Shown: positions 25,420 through 37,404 of the stretch, one piece after another
How the letters are laid out: every line of letters begins with the position of its first letter
How positions within the stretch are numbered: position 1 is the first letter of the stretch
Source: Rhizophagus sp. LPA8_4_AMF
Taxonomy: Eukaryota > Glomeromycota > Glomeromycetes > Glomerales > Glomeraceae
DNA: 64,000 nucleotides
Reading direction: 5' to 3'
Assembly: GCA_021464525.1 (NCBI GenBank)
Contig: JADRCO010000005.1
Span: 33,711-97,710 of the forward strand
The notes under the pieces: generated by a model
What the model was told of the DNA's origin: nothing
Database searches by the model: none
What the model saw: only the letters and a program-made list of their open reading frames with translations
Translations under genes and position numbers: made by a program

Positions 25420-26926
25420 TTTAAATTTTTATTTTATGAAATAAAAAAATATTATCGAAAATTAAATTGACAACCATTTTTATACTGTATGATTGCTATA
25501 ATCGGAGAAAGTTATAATGTAAAATTCCATATTTGAACTACAAAATGAGCTGTTTATTATCTAACCGATTTCCACCGATAAATAATACAAATAATAATAC
25601 AGTCATTTTAAATTTTTAATGGGTTTTTGTATAGGCAAAGAAAACAAAGAAAAACAAACTTAATACCTGATTTGTACTTTAACTACAGAATTCTGGTTTA
25701 ACTGATTAACTATGAAAGTGATATTTTATTTATAATCAAAAAAAGAGTTATTATAAAGAAATACAATAAGGATTCATTTCCTTATTATCTGGATATGTAA
25801 TTTATAATCCGGATTGTAACCCTTATCCTTATTTTAATCCGGATCGTAATCCTTATCCTTATTTTTAATCCGGATTGTAATCCTTATCCTTATTTTTAAT
25901 CCCCATTAAAATCCGGATTAAGGATCGAAACCCTATGACTTAAATCACAGTAAAACTTACAGTATCTCTTTAATATGCAATCTAAAAGTTCTAAACATTG
26001 AAAATCTTTGGAACCGTTCTACCGATCAAAATTTTTATTGGGGCCGTCGCTAATCACTTACGCCAAATTTTTGATCACAATGTTTATATCCACTTTTCAA
26101 AAATAAATTAATTTGTATATTTTTTAACGTTATATACTTTATTTTCAATATATACAGTGATTCCAAATGAAAACAATATATTAATACATTTATTTATGAT
26201 CTGTTTTTTTCGGTGATATTACTGTCTAATAATATCATATGCGGGTTTCATTCATCAGGCTCCTTCTAATCCAAAAGATCGATCTAAGTTATATGATTTA
26301 AATTAATCCAAGATCCGATGTCTTTCCTGCTCCCATTGTTTAGATGCGCTCGCTGTGATCTCTTCTTTGTCAAACCAAGAAATCAGTTTGTTAACAAATC
26401 TATCGTCAAGATTTAGATAAACAATGTGTATGATGCAGAAATAGAAATGATTATTTAAAGTTTATATCAATGTTTTATACTTTGTCATAAAATATTTGTA
26501 TAAAACAACATAAAAAATAATTGCTATTTTAGTATAGTAAAAACTTTATGACCATTTAATAATGTAAAATTTTATTAACTGTAAAAAATCATAGATGATT
26601 TATATTTATATTTTACTAGATTTTTCCTTATCGAAGCTTATTCATTAGTTTTATGAGCCGCAACGCTAGATCAAAGATTAATTTGATCAAATTAATATGC
26701 TGAATCTAACTAAAATGTTTAATCCAACTAATATCATATGATCTATTTAAAAGGATATAACAAAAAAAAATCATTTCAAACTGCACTTCTGCCACATTAG
26801 TCATTACACTTTTCACTAAATTCTTTTTCATCACTATAAATTATATCAGTTTCTCTAAAATATATTGTATTTATATACATAATTTCGTGTTTTTTAATTA
26901 ATGATATATAAATTAAATAATAATGT
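25420..26926. other. Intergenic between kinase remnant and DBP10
   Basis: Contains the tandem repeat at 25804-25930 and upstream sequence of the kinase. An inverted pair GATCAAAATTT / AAATTTTTGATC lies at about 26026-26081. No gene found. Confidence 0.45.
25804..25930. repeat. 31-32 bp tandem repeat, about 3.5 copies
   Basis: The unit begins TAATCCGGATTGTAA and ends CCTTATCCTTATTTTT. Three near-identical copies run from 25804 to about 25900, then a partial, diverged copy. Each unit carries the palindrome ATCCGGAT. Confidence 0.75.
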
Positions 26927-29900
26927 TTATTTCTTGAATTTCTTTCTACGGCTAACTCTACCATTTTTAGCCTTTCGTTTTTCTTTTAATTTTCTTTGTT
27001 TATAAATTTGATCTGCCGTTTTTAATTCATTTTTAGGTTTCATTTTAGTTGATAAATTAAAACTTTTTTCCTGATCATTCGGATCACCAGTTTTTGATGC
27101 TTTTTTGAGCTTCTTTTCATAATCTTTAGATAAAGGATCCAAAGGTTTGGGTGTTGTAATTTTTTTATGTCGAAATTGTTTCGCATTTATATTTACATTG
27201 GGAAGTTCTTTTTCTCCCATACGTGGAACTTGAAGTTTATTTTGTTGTTGCCACTCTTTAAACCTAAAATGAAAAATATATATTAATACTTTTAAGAATC
27301 GAGTTAAGAATCTAAATCTGTTTGAATTAAAATTTACCTTCCACTCTTATATGTAGCGGGAATTTTAATTCCACTTTCAGTGGTAATAAGTTTTTTATTA
27401 TCTGACCCTATATTATTTCCTCTCACAAAATTTTTCTTTTTACTGTCCCATCTCAAAGCTTTAGCTTTATTACTTTGTGGAATATGCTCATCGGTTTGAG
27501 TTTCTATTGAAGCTTTCTTGGATTCTTCGGCAAATGACACGCCTTGATTTACAGAATATCTAAAATCAAAACGAAAATATTCTTATTCAAGTGTAATCTC
27601 TAAAAAATTCGACTTTTTTTAAAAAAAATTGGTTTACCCTTTTTCAGTATTTGCATCTTTTTGAAAATGAGGAATATAGAATTCATCATCACGGAATCGA
27701 TCATTCTTTTGTTTTTTGGCTATATAATAAAGCAGATATTAGTTCATTATAAACTTATCATATTAGAAAAGACGAATTTACCAAAGCATACAATGCATAA
27801 TACGCACAAATTCCGAAATTATCATCATTGGATTTCCTCTTTTTGGAACCTTTAATAACGGTTTCCTATTAAAAAAATAGTAAAATATATATTATATAAT
27901 ATGTTATTTAAACCCGAAACCAATTTGAGATGAATTCTTACCTCATTTTTTTCATCATCAGAATTAGATAATTCAGAAGAATTTGCATGTTCTGATAGAT
28001 TTTCGTTCAATGTTTTATTTGGGATAGACTTATGCGCTTCAATTACTTTTGAAACATTTTCTCGCCGTTGTCTCATAAATTGCGCTGTTTTCTTGTTTCC
28101 TCGATTCCCGATTTCAAATATAGTCTATAACATTATAATTAATTTAAATATCCGTTAAAACAGTTTCTCATTTAAATTGAAAAATAAATAAGTAAATAAA
28201 TTTATTCACTTCATGCGGCCTGAAACTAAAAATCGAACTAATTAAATTTTGTCGGTCCTTTTCTTTTTCACCAATCTTATCAGCTGAAATAAAAAGAAAA
28301 AGAAATTATAGAGGGAGAAAAAAAAGCAAATAATTTAAAAATATGAGGATCGATACTAACCAAAAAGAAAATGTACATCGGTATAGTTCTCTGATGCCAT
28401 AATCTCCTTGGCTCTTTTATAACTTTCCGAAGATGCCGACAATCTGGATTTGCAATATTGCTTATAACCATTCTTTGCAACGCTATTAAGCGCTTCAATA
28501 TTACTCACTTCTGTGAGTTTGCCTTTAACCCACTCCAAATTCATGTCCAACGCATCAGTAGGGAAACAGCCCATAATAATGTCAGAAGCATAATCTGGTT
28601 GTGAACTTGCTGTTGACCCTATCACCAAACGACGACCGAGAAACAACTGAAGATCTAGTAAATAAGGAAGCTGCGATTTTTTATTAAAATGAAAAGAAAT
28701 TTAACTATCTTTCATTTATAATAAATACCTCTTCAGGATTTATTAATGAATAAGCCCAACCTCTCCTACCAGCTCTTGCCGTTCGACCAACTCTATGAAC
28801 AAAAATTTTACTACTACAAACAAAATCATAATTTATTACATTCTCCAATATTGGAATGTCTATACCGCGAGCAGCAACATCTGTAACAACTAATAAACTA
28901 GATTGACCGGTTCGGAAATTATTTATCTGTATTTTTCGTGCTGTCTGATCAAGTGAACCATAAATATATGAAGTTTGATATCCAGCCATATTCAATAAAT
29001 TTGTTATATATTCAACATGGTGTTTTGTCGATACAAATATTATAGTTTGGTGAGAATGCAATTCATTAAAAGTATTTTTCGACTTTTTTTTATTCGATTT
29101 AGACTTGACATCATCACTTGTGGGATTTAAATTGAGTGGCACTTTGATAATCTCTTTTAGAATATATAATAAAGCAGCTTCCTTTTCCAATTGTTTTACA
29201 AAAAAGAAGGCCATCTAAATCGTTTAATTTTCTTGATTAATTCGTGGATTGAAAGATAACAATTAAAAGCTAATCGTGATAAAAGATAAAAGTTATACCT
29301 CTAAATCAGCGCTAATCTTGGAATCTACATCCAATCTTACTAAAGTTGGATCTTGTAAACCAGCTTTTGCAAAATCTACAAGCGATTGAGGTAAAGTTGC
29401 AGAAAAAAGCATAGTCTGTCTCGATTGAGGTAGTCTATGCAACATTTCATGCAATTGGACTGAAAATCCTAGTTCGAATAATCTTACAAAATAAAAATGT
29501 GGCCAATTTAATAATGGTTAAATTAATAATAAAAGTAACATGATATGTTATTCAGAAAATCTACCTATCAGCTTCATCAAAAACAATATATTCAACACTT
29601 TTGAGTTCTATGTCCATTTCAATTATCAAATGAAGTAGGCGTCCTGGGGTTGCGATAACACTAACATGTGTAACAGTTAGAGTAGGTTTATTTTGAACGT
29701 TTAAATTATGACAATTACATACATATCGGGATTTCCTGCAATCATCGCAAATTGATCTTCTAAATTATCACCACCAACCACTAAGCAAGACCTCAGATCG
29801 GTATATTTTGCAAGTTCTTTACAAACTTTTTGTGTCTGGAGTGCTAGTTCACGTGACGGTGATAATATAATTGCACGCGCACCTACCTAAATCAAAATTG

Positions 29901-30433
29901 CATTAATTGTATTAAAATTACAGCATCGTATTAATTTTATTATTATAATTTGCTTACTTTAGCAGAATGGCTTTTTAACTTTTCTAACATCGGTATCAAA
30001 AATGCTGCAGTTTTTCCAGATCCTGTTCGTGCCATTCCTACAACATCATTCCCTTCCATAATAAGTGGAATTGTCTTGCGTTGAATAGGTGTTGGAACTT
30101 TAAAACCCTTATGCAATATTGCTTTAAATACTGGATAACTTAATCCTATAGATTATAATCGAGAAAAAAATTAAAGTTTCTGATCCAAAAAATTTGTTTG
30201 TATATAAAACGAGTAAAATAATTTATACCCATTGATTGAAAGCCGCCAGATTTTTTCTTTTTCCTATTTTTTGCTTGAAGTTGTTTAGAAATGAAAGCTG
30301 CTTCTTCCTCAAATGCCTCGTCTTCGTCGCCCTTCGTCAAAGAGAAAAAAATATCCACATTATCATCACTGTCTTTTTCTTTTTCAGATTCTGCTTGTTT
30401 TGACATCGAATTTTTACTGATTTTTACTTCCAT
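26927..30433 (-). CDS. DBP10: DEAD-box ATP-dependent RNA helicase DBP10/DDX54
   Basis: Nucleolar helicase for 60S ribosome assembly. Thirteen exons: 30229-30433, 29958-30145, 29723-29886, 29565-29660, 29299-29482, 28729-29214, 28361-28670, 28210-28283, 27942-28124, 27808-27865, 27638-27719, 27338-27559, 26927-27264; about 862 aa. Visible motifs: Q (GFKVPTPIQ), I (ARTGSGKT), Ia (SPSRELALQ), Ib (TPGR), II (DEAD), III (SAT), V ([12 protein letters not shown]), VI ([10 protein letters not shown]). The C-terminal DBP10CT region is recognisable ([30 protein letters not shown]), with a basic end [10 protein letters not shown], which separates it from other DEAD-box paralogs. Phases agree throughout except in the last exon, where an AAAAA run (27241-27245) is one base too long after FKEWQQQ; in an essential gene this is most likely a sequence error. 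The exon 27808-27865 donor (GTGCGT) is the least certain. Confidence 0.93.
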
Positions 30434-30653
30434 TTTTTAAAAGATCGAAATTTTTTTAACTGAGCAAAAAAAATTTTTTACGATAATCATCGATAATCAT
30501 GAACAGCTGATGTAACATCAACCAATTATTTGCGCAGATTCTATAATTAGAGTACCGACTTTCCGTTGATCTTTTTGATCACTTTATTTTTAGAGAAAAG
30601 CATTAAAAGTTATCTTATTTTCTATATCATTTAATATCGGTTCAGTTTAAATA
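30434..30653. promoter_or_regulatory. Bidirectional promoter region DBP10 / stress protein
   Basis: Only 220 bp separate the two divergent start codons (30433 minus, 30654 plus). It contains two adjacent CGATAATCAT copies (about 30481-30499) and T/A-rich runs at both ends. Shared regulation of the helicase and the stress protein is an inference from spacing. Confidence 0.5.
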
Positions 30654-31533
30654 ATGTCAAAACAACGAAAAGTAGTTGTCGCATTAGATCCTTCTTCTGA
30701 AGAGGCTCCATATACTATAGATTGGATAATTGATAATTTTCTTATACCTGAACGAGACGAAGTGCATTTAATTTCAGCGTTATGTCTTAATTCTGACTTT
30801 GACGTAACTGAATTAGGTACGTATTTGAGAATAAGTTCCGTATTTTATACTAATAAAGAAAATATTAAACCGATCTTTTAACAATTTTTAATATTTTAAT
30901 ATTTTTTTTTCGGTTCGATTTCAACATTAATAATTAATTTAGGAATGACCGTAAATTATGCAGCTGAATATGCCGCAAATTTGGAAAAAGAAGTATATTC
31001 CATTTCATTACTATTATTCCTTTATTTTACTACTTAATAATTATTAATTTTTTTTATTTTTATTTATACTTGGAGGTAGAACAAAAGACTAATGATGCAA
31101 TGCAACCTTTCGCTAAAAAGCTAGAAACAGCAAATGTAAAAAAAAAGATCCAGAATCTAAAATAAATAATTTTGGAGAGTTATATATTTACAATCTTCCT
31201 ATTTTTATTTTTTTATTTTTATTTTATTAATTAGATTAGATGTGAAGTCGAATTAATAAAATCGAATGCTGATTCTCGAAATATAGTCGTAGATTATACT
31301 GAAAATGAGAAGGCTGACGTTCTTATAATGGGAAGTAGAGACTTGTCAACATGGAAAAGGTTCACAGTTTTATTTTTTTTTTTTTAAGCTTTTTTTTAAA
31401 TATATTGATTTATACATATATGTATATATATGTACTATATAGATTATTTTTAGGAAGTTTTTCCGATTTCTGTCAACACAACGCACATTGTCCAGTATTA
31501 ATTGTGAAGGGACCTCGGAAATCATCTTTGTAA
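30654..31533 (+). CDS. Universal stress protein A (UspA) family protein
   Basis: Five exons, 30654-30816, 30943-30992, 31076-31135, 31235-31359, 31443-31533, join in phase to 162 aa. The fold is recognisable from the first strand (KVVVALDPSSEEA), the ADVLIMGS strand and the C-terminal RLFLGSFSDFCQHNAHCPVL followed by IVK. The usual nucleotide-binding pattern G-x2-G-x9-G-S/T reads GSRD...LGS, so the second glycine is Asp; ATP binding may be weakened. Small cytoplasmic adenine-nucleotide-binding stress proteins are the known role of the family. The gene is divergent from DBP10. Confidence 0.88.
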
Positions 31534-31959
31534 TTTAACTAACTAAATAAATGTAAATCAGGACTGCGTTCAAGTTATTATTCCAAATCATGATTGACAT
31601 TTAAACAATGAATTCTTTTGTATCTTATCTTTATCAATAAAATTAAAATTATAAGGTACAGTGGTACACATAAAATTGCATAAAATGCATAAAGTCGATC
31701 CTGACAACATAATAACATATAATAACTAGCCCGCCGTTGTGAGTTTTCAGTATTTAGTAAACTGGCGGTTTTTGTTAATCCTGATTAATTTCCTGTTTGG
31801 GCGTATGCATTTAAATTTGGATGAAAATCAATAATATAAATATCTAAATTTTTACACCGAAAAAAAATTTTTTTTTTTTTCCATTTCAAAAAATTTTTTT
31901 CATGTCTCTAAAAATTTTATTTTTGTCGTCTCATATTATTACATTTTTAATTTTTTCAA
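31534..31959. other. Intergenic, UspA 3' to RAB3GAP1 5'
   Basis: About 430 bp. A long T run (31866-31880) and pyrimidine-rich TTTTTGTCGTCTC lie shortly before the RAB3GAP1 start; probable promoter and leader. Confidence 0.4.
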
Positions 31960-34900
31960 ATGCATGCTTCTAATCCAAATTCTCCTATTGATGACGACGA
32001 ACATTTTGAGTTTGTTGACTATACCGCCGCTTCACAATGGGAGCGATTCATAACAACTGTCGAAGAAGTTTTAAATGGGTGGGGTGTTAATGATGGTCAA
32101 CTTGGAATATTTGAAGATTCAAAGTTGCCCCCTCTTGGCGACAAACCTTCTATAAAAACGGTCGAAGGAATTGATCCTTTTGTAAAACGAGAGATAATAA
32201 TTCTCGATGATAATTCTTATACTTTATCATATCATTATCATCCTATAAAAAGGTGGAATGAATTTACAAGTCGGTCTTCTTCCGTAAGTTCCACTTCAGA
32301 ACTTCAACCTCCACCAACTACTACGACCCTTTTCCCTCCAAATCCTGACCCATTTTTACCTAGTTCAGAATTCCTTCCTATTACTCTACCAAGTACTTCA
32401 TTAGACTCAACTTCAATAAATTTAAACAAAATTCATCGATGGACAGGTCTAACTCATATTTTGGTATTGACACCAACAGATATTTTTTCATCCGGATCTA
32501 TTTCAAATTTTACAAGTTTAGATCTTAATACTACAAAGATGTTATTATCTTCATTTGCAATTGCGTTTCATAATACGAAATGTAAGCTTCCAGTTTATGT
32601 TCCAACTGGTCAAGTTGCAAATTCTTTGTATGCTGGTTACATGTGTATATACAATAAATTTGCGAAAAATGTTATTGATGCTGGTGAAGTTGAGATAAGA
32701 TTTAATACTACATATGTTCGTGACGTTCCATCCCGTTTTTCACATTTAGCAGGTTTGACCGAATTTTTTATAGAAAAAATGGATTTAAATCAAATTCCTT
32801 TAGGTAAGTGTTAGTTTAGTAATTTTTCATTTTCGCAAATATTACCGTCCAAACAATCAATTGGATATGCAATTTGTTCTCAAGTTATTCGTGAAACTTG
32901 TTATAAAAATACGACACAAAAATTCAACCTAGATCTGACACACATATCGTTTTGATCGGATTCGGTTACACAGATCAAGTTGATGTTCCAGAATTAGATA
33001 AAATGCCGCACCTTGGAATTGCCGTATCCGGGTTATTTACATATGAACTGCAAAATTTGGATGATCAAGATTGGAAAAACTTTGATGATAATGACTTTCC
33101 TTCAAGTGGAATAAATGATGATATTTTTAAAGAATTTGAAGGACAGAATGGAGGAATGTTTGGAAATGGAACAATGTTTGAAAATGAAACGTTGAAAGAT
33201 CCTCCCGGATTTTCTCAGGAGTTTACTTCAACAGTTGCTTCAGCGTCAAATTTACCTTTCGGTCCGCAAAATGATCAACTTCAATCGTTGTTGCTCACTG
33301 CTTTTTTTCCTTCTGCTCCGAGGGACTCATATTTGGATAATGACGTATATTCAGAAATGGATGCCGTACGAGCTCCCATCTGGATTTTGGGATGTAACTT
33401 TTACCCTGAAAATCAGCAAACTCAGTCACATGCGTCGCTTTCAAACATGTTGAATAATGCTATATTCTCTTTCAACATAAACTGTGTCAATGATTTGGCT
33501 GAAAAATCAAATAATTTAAAAGGCAAGATTCGGAATAAAGTTTTTAGAAAAAGTCAGGTTACTGATATACCGGGAACATTCAAATTTGATGATTTATCTA
33601 GTGATGCGGCACGATTCTCTAGATCGACAATTGGTGGAATCGTTGATATGGACGATGTAGATATTGATGAAATTCTTCGTCGTTTATTCCATCCATTAAG
33701 TAGTAAAACATTTCCAAGTAATGCCGAACGGATTAACACGTTGAGTGGGATTCTTTTATTGTCAGCATCATCATTAGGTCATCATTTTTGCGTCAGAACC
33801 GTTCCTTATAAATCATTTTTATGGAATCTTCTTGAATATTTATTGGAAACCGTTTCACGTATGAATAGTTCTAGTGATTCATTTTTGGGATTTTTGAAAA
33901 TTTTATGGAACGAAATCCTTAGAGAAATTCGTTCACATTGGGAACGATTTGAGCCTTTACCTGACGTGAATATTTATATGTCAGAAGATGAGAATATATC
34001 CTCTGTTGTTAATCAAAATGGTTCATTATCAATAGATGATAATAAAGCTATAGTTGAAAAGACTAATTCTCATAATATTGGCATAGACATGAAGTACAAT
34101 ATAATTCATCAAAAGTTGTGCATGATTAATTGTTGTGTTACACGCATTCGACAAGATCAAAAGTATAACCCAATTCTGTCCACAAGTCCAAAGAATCAAG
34201 TATCGTCGAATAATTCTTTAGGTTCTGATTTTATGTTAAATAATAAAATAAGTAAAAATTCTCTGATGGAACAAAAGCAAACGACTTCAGATCCATTTGT
34301 TCGGTTATTTGATCATATAACTGGGGAAGATACACCAGAAGCTTCAGTGATTTTAGTACCTCCAGTAAATTCAAATGGTGCTAGCGCTTCTGATGTTATC
34401 GCTTTGGACGAAAAAGAAATAAAATCTCCTAATGTAAGAAAGTTAATAACTATAACTCTTGAATCTGGTTTTTAATTTATTTTGTTGAACTAGTTGTGAC
34501 GATTTAACGTTTTTATTAGCATATTCATTCAGCAAGCGTTGGAGAATTGGAAGAAGAAGAATTCTTTGATGCAATTGAGGAGGCAACAACAACTCCTTTA
34601 GGAATACCGAACAAGAAAAATCCAAATCGATCGGTTTCTCAACATCGTCGTTCGCCTTCTTCATTGTCTCATATTCATTCTAATTCCCCAACAACTTCTT
34701 TATTTTCTGAACAATCGGATCCATTTATACAACTTAATTATTCATCCAGTATGGATTCAAATCAAGGATTTGAATTTGCAGGTCAAAATGCAAGCAGAAT
34801 GTCCTTTGATGATATATTTGATAAAGAACTTAAGGATGAAAATGAGAGAGAGGGACATTCATACCATTTTAATAATCTTACATTATTAAAAACTGGTGAG

Positions 34901-36446
34901 CCATTACTAGTACCAGAAATCCAGGTATATAAATTTTTTTTTTTTATCGTAGCTTAAATAAATATGACACTAATTTATCCTTACTCTATAGGATACAGGA
35001 TTTATGACCGAAGATATGATACGTGAACAAGAGGAACTGTTCGAGAATTTAGGTTCTTCGGAAGATGCAACTAAAATAAGAGCCCAATTACAATCTGTCC
35101 AATTGAAATCTGGTAAGTTACATATATTTACATATATATATATATATATATTATTTTTTATTATATAAGGTGATTAATTTAATGAATTTGCATCTAGATA
35201 TGCAAGCCTTCAAAGCTGCAAATCCACATGCTATATTGGAAGATTTTGTTCGATGGTATTCACCGCGTGATTGGATTTCTGACGAGAGTGGAGATCCAAA
35301 CAAGGGAACTCTTAGTCCTAGAATGAAGGAGAAAGGAAACCTTTGGCAAGAATTGTGGAGGGTAATTATCCTTATTACGTTTTAAGTTCTTTATTAGAAA
35401 TAATATAAATTAAAGTAACATGTATTCTTCGTAGTCATCTAAAAGAATTCCGGCAAGAAGGCAGAAACCATTGTTTAAGTATACTCGCGAAGCAGAAAAG
35501 GTAATAATGAACTTTTAGCGAGCTGAAAATTAATTTTTTTTTTTGTATTCAAAATATTTTCTAAAGAGTAAATTTATTCTTTAGGCACTTCATTATTTGG
35601 AACAATTATCGGTTAAGGATCTATTTAAAGAGTTAGTAATTTTTTATCATTATAATGTAAGTTAATTGAATAATATATCTAATTTTCCCGTAATTGCATA
35701 GACTTTTACCTACTATATTCCTTATCGCGTATGACACATTAGTCTCTAGATCTGTTTCCAAAAACATTAAGCCTGTGACATCTGGCTTAGCAGCTTTGGC
35801 ACAAGAGTTGATTGAATTTCCATGGAATGAAATAGGGTACAAAATATTAAAAATTATCATTATTGAATTTGGATTTACATGCTAGATATTATATCACTAA
35901 TACCGGTATAATTACCATTTTTAAGATCTAAAAATATTGTATGTGATGGATTAATACAATCGTTTAGACAGAACGAAATGCTTATCGGTAAAGCGATTTC
36001 TCTTTTGCGAAAGGTATTTAAACCACTATTTCCATTTCCACCAGATATCTTTTTAAACCGATCTTACTAATAAATCGGTTCATATTTATTTTTAGTTACC
36101 GAAACAATATGACTTGGTAGAAAGATTGTTAGAAATTCCAGAAACACAAGTTTCAGATGGAGAAGAACGTCAAGCAGTTTATGAATTATTTGCTTCTGGA
36201 GGTTTGTAATCAAATTTAATTATCATTTACATTTAGTATGTCTTTTTAACTTTTTATCCTTTTTTTTACGTTTTTTTGAATAAAGCATCACTTAATGATT
36301 CGTTCCCACATCCGACAACACGTGAATTTGTATTGCAAACAACGTGTCTACGGCCTACTCCAGTTCCAACGAGGATGTACGTTTCGTTAGATAATACTGG
36401 AATGAGAATCGTAGATATGGTTGGAAAAGACACTATATTTATGTAA
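31960..36446 (+). CDS. RAB3GAP1: Rab3 GTPase-activating protein catalytic subunit
   Basis: Exons: 31960-32803, then a large one ending 34433, 34520-34924, 34992-35112, 35198-35361, 35435-35500, 35585-35631, 35702-35836, 35926-36013, 36096-36201, 36286-36446. Recognisable blocks: an N-terminal region with SRFSHLAGLTEFFIEKM; SEMDAVRAPIWIL; LHQKLC-type MINCCVTRIRQ; the GAP domain with LLKTGEPLLVPEIQ, AANPHAILEDFVRWYSPRDW, LSPRMK, RIPARRQKPLFKYTREAEK; and a C-terminus FVLQTTCLRPTPVP...RMYVSLDN. In animals the Rab3GAP complex acts on Rab3 and Rab18 in vesicle and ER traffic and autophagy; a similar role is inferred. The joint between exon 1 and the large exon (32804-32932) is unresolved: the GTAAGT donor at 32804 gives no in-frame acceptor, while GTGTTA at 32808 to the acceptor before 32933 does. 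A one-base error is also possible. Confidence 0.9.
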
Positions 36447-37404
36447 AAAAAGAGACGAAAAAGAAAAATGAAAAAAAAAATTATAAATCGATATAATAAA
36501 TATATAAAAATGTTGTTATTTCTTACTCTTCCTCCCCCCCACAAAAGTAATATTATTATTAATGGCGTTATTTTTATTTTTATTTTTATTTTTTTATAAG
36601 GAGGAAAAAAATTTATATAGATATTTGGGGACTAAAAGTAATTAATAAGACATTTTATTTTTGTAGAGGGCTAGATATTTACAATTGATTGTTTTATCGA
36701 AAAAAAAAAGTAAAAATATTTAAAAGACTAAAAATTAATACTGAATCTGGATAATTCAATATGGATCGTAACTTATTTTATTGTGAAAATTATAAAACAA
36801 GTGGCTCAAAGTCCACTAATTAAAGATAATAAAAGAAATATAAGCCGGTTCTATAATCAATCCATAAAAATATTAAATGAACGATATTAATATAATTGCT
36901 TTATTAAATTAGTCAATAAAGTCATTACATAATCAATAATGATTATACTGTATTAATTCTTACTATGTGAATTGTGCATGGTTTACATTTATCTAAAAAA
37001 ATTTTTCCGAGAATATCAAGCAAGGACCATGCTCGCGGCCTCGAAAGTAAATATAAATGCTTCTAGTAATTATATATATACTTCGCAATTTCTGAACCCC
37101 TAAAGTCTTATCAATAGTTTACGAAGAAAATTACCGTAGATTATAAATTTCACTATGCTAAAAAAAAATGCAAAAACGTCAAATGCTATATATCCTAATA
37201 TCTTATGGTGCAATCGCGCTGTAATTAGACTAACTATTAAAAGAGTAAAAAAAATCAGTTTCCAAAAAAAATGAACCTCGTTTTTCAGACTAATATAAAC
37301 CCAGAAATTGAAAAACATAAAAACTGCAGTAGATCATCAGATCGACCTTATCAATCTTCAGTTTTTTTTTTCATTTTTATAATTTTTATATATTTACCGT
37401 AGAA
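36447..37404. other. Intergenic, RAB3GAP1 3' to COX10 5'
   Basis: Holds the RAB3GAP1 3' end (AT-rich, with CCCCCCC near 36534) and the COX10 promoter. From about 37330 onward it is duplicated at 46.85 kb. Minus frames at 36266-36544 and 37100-37318 have no support. Confidence 0.4.

Noticed and set aside
28280-28498. Second minus frame inside DBP10 exon 7
   Set aside because: Out of frame with the helicase, which has clear splice phases here.
33235-33739. Overlapping plus and minus frames in RAB3GAP1
   Set aside because: Overlap the main frame, which has recognised Rab3GAP blocks.
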